Assembly (NCBI GenBank): GCA_964638635.1
Contig: CAZXAQ010000001.1
Span: 1-64,000 of the forward strand
Reading direction: 5' to 3'
Source: SZUA-430 sp964638635
GTDB taxonomy: Bacteria; Pseudomonadota; Alphaproteobacteria; Micropepsales; Micropepsaceae
DNA length: 64,000 nt
The notes under the pieces: generated by a model
Seen by the model: only the letters and a program-made list of their open reading frames with translations
Told to the model about the DNA's origin: nothing
Databases searched by the model: none
Shown: piece after piece, positions 61,377-64,000 of the stretch
How positions within the stretch are numbered: the stretch's first letter is position 1
How the letters are laid out: every line of letters starts with the position of its first letter
Position numbers and translations under genes: made by a program

Positions 61377-63572
61377 CTACGGCGACGACGCCCTGCGCAC
61401 CCCTTCAGGTATCAATCGAGTGACCTTGCCCGACCAAGAGACACGAAGGGCCGACTTGGCACGCGTCGCGGCCACGTGAAGCAACGACCGGTACTGGTTG
61501 TTCATGTCGGCCTTGTCCGCTTCATCTACCGCCGCATTCAGCACACCGGCCGGCGGAAACGTGCCTTCCGACATGAACGGGATCGCGACCGCAACGAATT
61601 CGAGCCCTTTGGCCCGGTGCATCGTGGCAACGCGCACACCCTCGGCTTTCCTGTCGTCCGCGGCCCCTGCCTGTAGGATGACCGCTGGTGTACCGGCAGC
61701 AACAAGACTTTCCCGAACTCGCTCGGTTCCAGCGCGCGTGCTGCAAAGCACGCCAATATCCGACAGCGAGGTGCCGCCCTTGCCGAGCTGCCGAACCCAC
61801 GCCCCCAATCCATCCAGCTCCTCAGCTTCGGATCGGCAGGCAACAAGCTCTGGCGCCGGTCCCCGCATCAGGCTGATATAGCCCTGGAGCGTGTCTACGC
61901 CCTCGTCGAGATCGTCGACGCTTACACCTTCGAGCACCGAAACGGCCCAAGCCCTTATCTCGTGGGTTGTCCGGTAGTTCAACTTCAAACGATGCGAGCG
62001 CCCTCGCACATTGATACCGCAAGCGGACATGCTCGCCTTGCGCCCGTAGATGCGCTGGTGTGCATCGCCAACGATGAAAATCGAGTCCGGGTCCCGGGTG
62101 CTGCTATCCGGCATGATTGCCCGGATAAGGCGAAAAGCGAGCTCGCCCATGTCCTGCGCCTCATCGACCACCACCGCCGCATAGGGCAAGTTGGGAGCCT
62201 CAGACGCGAGGATCTCGGTCGCCTCCCGATAGGCATCATCCGGCTCCACAAGACCGTCTGCGATCATGCGGGCGCGGTAGTCCGCAAAAATCTCCCAGAG
62301 TGCGGACCGCTTCTTTCGATCCAGAGGGGTTCCGCGTCCAGATCGGGAGACTTTTAGATACGCCGCCCGATCCGTGACGCCTTTGGCCTGCACGATTTGC
62401 GCCCATTCGGCTTTCACAAACGCCTCGGATAGTCCTTCAGGCAGGGCGTGATCCCGCAACACGTCAGACCACAAGGTGTCGAGACGATTCCGGTCTTCTC
62501 CGAAATAGGCCACGCGACGGGCAAAATTCTTGCGCTTGAGGAACTGGCTCACCCAGCGATCCAGATTGACAACCTCGATCCTCGGCGGATTGCCATCCAG
62601 ATGCTCGGGGCAAAGGGTTTTGAGGTTGGCCTCGATGTCATGGGCTAGGTTCGACGTGAACGTCGTGACGAGCACGCGCTGGCCGACCCGGTTGGGGTCG
62701 CTGGCGATCCGGTCGGCAAGATGCTTTGCGCGGTGCATCGCGACAACAGTCTTGCCGGTGCCGGCGCCGCCGCGCGCCATCACGGGGCCCTTGACGTCCC
62801 GATAGGCGATCTTCCGTTGTTCGGGGTGCAGGAATACCCGCCAGCCTTCAAGGCTGCCCTCGAAAAAGCGACGGAGCTCGGCCTCGGTTTCGGGAATGAA
62901 GATCGTTTGACGGCTTTCGTCGGTCTCGATCAGCTTCCCGAAAGTGATGTCCTCAGGTTTCGCTTGCGCGGTATCCTTGGACGGCGCGGAGCCGATGAGT
63001 GCATAGACTTCCTCGTCGCTGTAGCCCGCAGCGAGGCCGTACAGAACCTGGAACGTGGTCGTGTCGAACCGGTCTTCCATGCCTTCCAGTTCGTCCAATG
63101 AGCCGATCGCCCGCACGAGCGGCAGTTCTTCGTCGGTGACGCCCAAGGCGCGAAGACGCTTGTCGGCGACCTTCGCGAAAAGGCGGGGCGCTTCGGCGTG
63201 CTTCCGGTCCACCCTTTCGGACTCGACCTGGATCTCCTCCACTACTCGGATTCTGTTGGTTTGTGGATCAAGTTTGACCCGCCTGCCTTCTGCCCACTTG
63301 TAGGCGCTGTCGTGCTCGTTGACATGGACAAACATGATGTCCCCGCCTACGACAAACGCGATGGCCCGATACCCCTGGTCGACACGAAGGGATTTGATCG
63401 AGCTGTCTTTGGCGCCCTCTACCGTCTCGAGATTGAGGCCGTTGCTCGAAGGGTCGCTCATGTAGCGGGTCATCATCTCCATGAATTTCGCCGTCACGCG
63501 ATCCGGCAGCTTGCGCAAGCTTTTCATGCAGCCGACGTCATACGAAACGCGCATAGCCATAGCTCTGCTCAT
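61377..63572 (-). CDS. UvrD/Rep-type helicase with N-terminal RelE-like toxin domain
   Basis: The 731-residue protein begins with a RelE/ParE-like domain at residues 1-97: MKSLRKLPDRVTAKFMEMMT, KDSSIKSLRVDQGYRAIAFV and VHVNEHDSAYKWAEGRR follow the pattern of the mRNA-interferase fold. Residues about 260-720 are an SF1A helicase with ARGGAGTGKTVVAMHRAKHL (Walker A), AAVVVDEAQDMGELAFRLI (Walker B), LKLNYRTTHEIR, VATMHRAKGLEFVAVAIPF and LLHVAATRAKSALRVSWSG. No nuclease domain follows. The ATG overlaps the preceding gene's stop (ATGA), which fixes the start and implies a functional pair. It may regulate by RNA or ribosome contact, or use the fold only structurally. Confidence 0.9.
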   Translation of the reverse strand: MSRAMAMRVSYDVGCMKSLRKLPDRVTAKFMEMMTRYMSDPSSNGLNLETVEGAKDSSIKSLRVDQGYRAIAFVVGGDIMFVHVNEHDSAYKWAEGRRVKLDPQTNRIRVVEEIQVESERVDRKHAEAPRLFAKVADKRLRALGVTDEELPLVRAIGSLDELEGMEDRFDTTTFQVLYGLAAGYSDEEVYALIGSAPSKDTAQAKPEDITFGKLIETDESRQTIFIPETEAELRRFFEGSLEGWRVFLHPEQRKIAYRDVKGPVMARGGAGTGKTVVAMHRAKHLADRIASDPNRVGQRVLVTTFTSNLAHDIEANLKTLCPEHLDGNPPRIEVVNLDRWVSQFLKRKNFARRVAYFGEDRNRLDTLWSDVLRDHALPEGLSEAFVKAEWAQIVQAKGVTDRAAYLKVSRSGRGTPLDRKKRSALWEIFADYRARMIADGLVEPDDAYREATEILASEAPNLPYAAVVVDEAQDMGELAFRLIRAIMPDSSTRDPDSIFIVGDAHQRIYGRKASMSACGINVRGRSHRLKLNYRTTHEIRAWAVSVLEGVSVDDLDEGVDTLQGYISLMRGPAPELVACRSEAEELDGLGAWVRQLGKGGTSLSDIGVLCSTRAGTERVRESLVAAGTPAVILQAGAADDRKAEGVRVATMHRAKGLEFVAVAIPFMSEGTFPPAGVLNAAVDEADKADMNNQYRSLLHVAATRAKSALRVSWSGKVTRLIPEGVRRASSP

Positions 63573-64000
63573 GCCTTCGCCCTCTCCAGCGCCTTCAAGA
63601 TCTTCGCGACAGCCTCCGACAAGCCGTCCCCTGATGGATCAAATGAGATAATGGTCCAGTCTGTATTCCCCAGATCGCGCTCTGCGACGGCCACGCGGCC
63701 ATCAGCCCATCCGAACTCCATCATGCCCACGACGCGACCGCCGTGGACGATGTCGTTACCAAGTAGATCCGGTCCCGGAACCGACGCGGCCACCAGCGCG
63801 TCGATCAGCGGATGGAATGCCTCTTCGCATAGCGATCGCGCCTCATCCCATGCTCCTGCCCGCCCATCGCCGCCCGTACTTGCGCTGGCCGACATGTCGG
63901 GCGGAGACAAGGTCTCCAACCCCTCCAGCTCAACGTGCAAGCCGCGCACACCCTGAAACAGATTTACGAGACGCCAAAGACCGCGCCAAGCCCGGGTATA
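63569..64000 (-). CDS. C-terminal end of a gene coupled to the RelE-UvrD helicase (5' end outside window)
   Basis: The frame is open from the window edge (YTRAWRGLWRLVNLFQGVRG at the edge) to a stop at 63569, 143 residues. Visible stretches are WDEARSLCEEAFHPLIDALV, PGPDLLGNDIVHGGRVVGMM and EFGWADGRVAVAERDLGNTD. This resembles, from memory, the extreme C-terminus of very large DEAD/DEAH-box helicase proteins encoded beside UvrD-like genes, but no catalytic motif lies in the window, so I leave it open. Overlap of its stop with the helicase start supports a two-gene operon. Confidence 0.7.
   Translation of the reverse strand, partial: YTRAWRGLWRLVNLFQGVRGLHVELEGLETLSPPDMSASASTGGDGRAGAWDEARSLCEEAFHPLIDALVAASVPGPDLLGNDIVHGGRVVGMMEFGWADGRVAVAERDLGNTDWTIISFDPSGDGLSEAVAKILKALERAKA

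Overview
The window comes from a GC-rich chromosome, most likely an alphaproteobacterium (probably Hyphomicrobiales). That rests on a fused CysN/CysC next to CysD, overlapping panC/panB, a SYLF protein and overall codon use; no rRNA or complete marker gene is present to settle it.

Layout. (1) 1-9850 is ordinary chromosome: cysNC (cut by the left edge), cysD, a GmhA-like isomerase, a Ca2+/Na+ antiporter, a CBS-domain protein, panC, panB, an SPFH protein with a ribbon-helix-helix regulator, an unknown divergent gene and a SYLF protein. (2) 10021-55165 is the striking part: about 45 kb packed with exported caspase-like (clan CD) peptidases. I count fourteen intact TPR-caspase genes, two caspase-DUF1329 fusions, one caspase with an unknown Cys-containing C-terminal domain, one stand-alone caspase-like protein and one CHAT-type peptidase, plus four decayed caspase remnants. 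Interspersed are a trypsin-like protease, a serpin, a lipoprotein, a Tat-exported amidohydrolase, a GH25 lysozyme and a few small membrane or secreted proteins. (3) 55166-64000 looks like a separate accessory segment. It starts near a 17-bp sequence matching the 3' end of a tRNA-Ser and carries a nuclease-helicase fusion, RmuC, a UvrD-type helicase with a RelE-like N-terminus, and the end of a further gene translationally coupled to it.

How the central region may work. Every TPR-caspase has an N-terminal signal peptide, a short module with two conserved cysteines, 5-12 TPR units and a caspase domain with its His and Cys intact. Seven lie head to tail at 29553-42187 with gaps of 67 bases or less, like one operon. 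Sub-families, identical blocks, exact 102-bp TPR repeats and fossils show that the array grows and shrinks by recombination. The trypsin-like protease has trypsin-type specificity (Asp six residues before the catalytic Ser), and the neighbouring serpin has an Arg at the expected bait position. With the lysozyme, the DUF1329 fusions and the lipoprotein, this suggests an exported envelope proteolysis network. That function is inferred; the architecture is read directly from the sequence.
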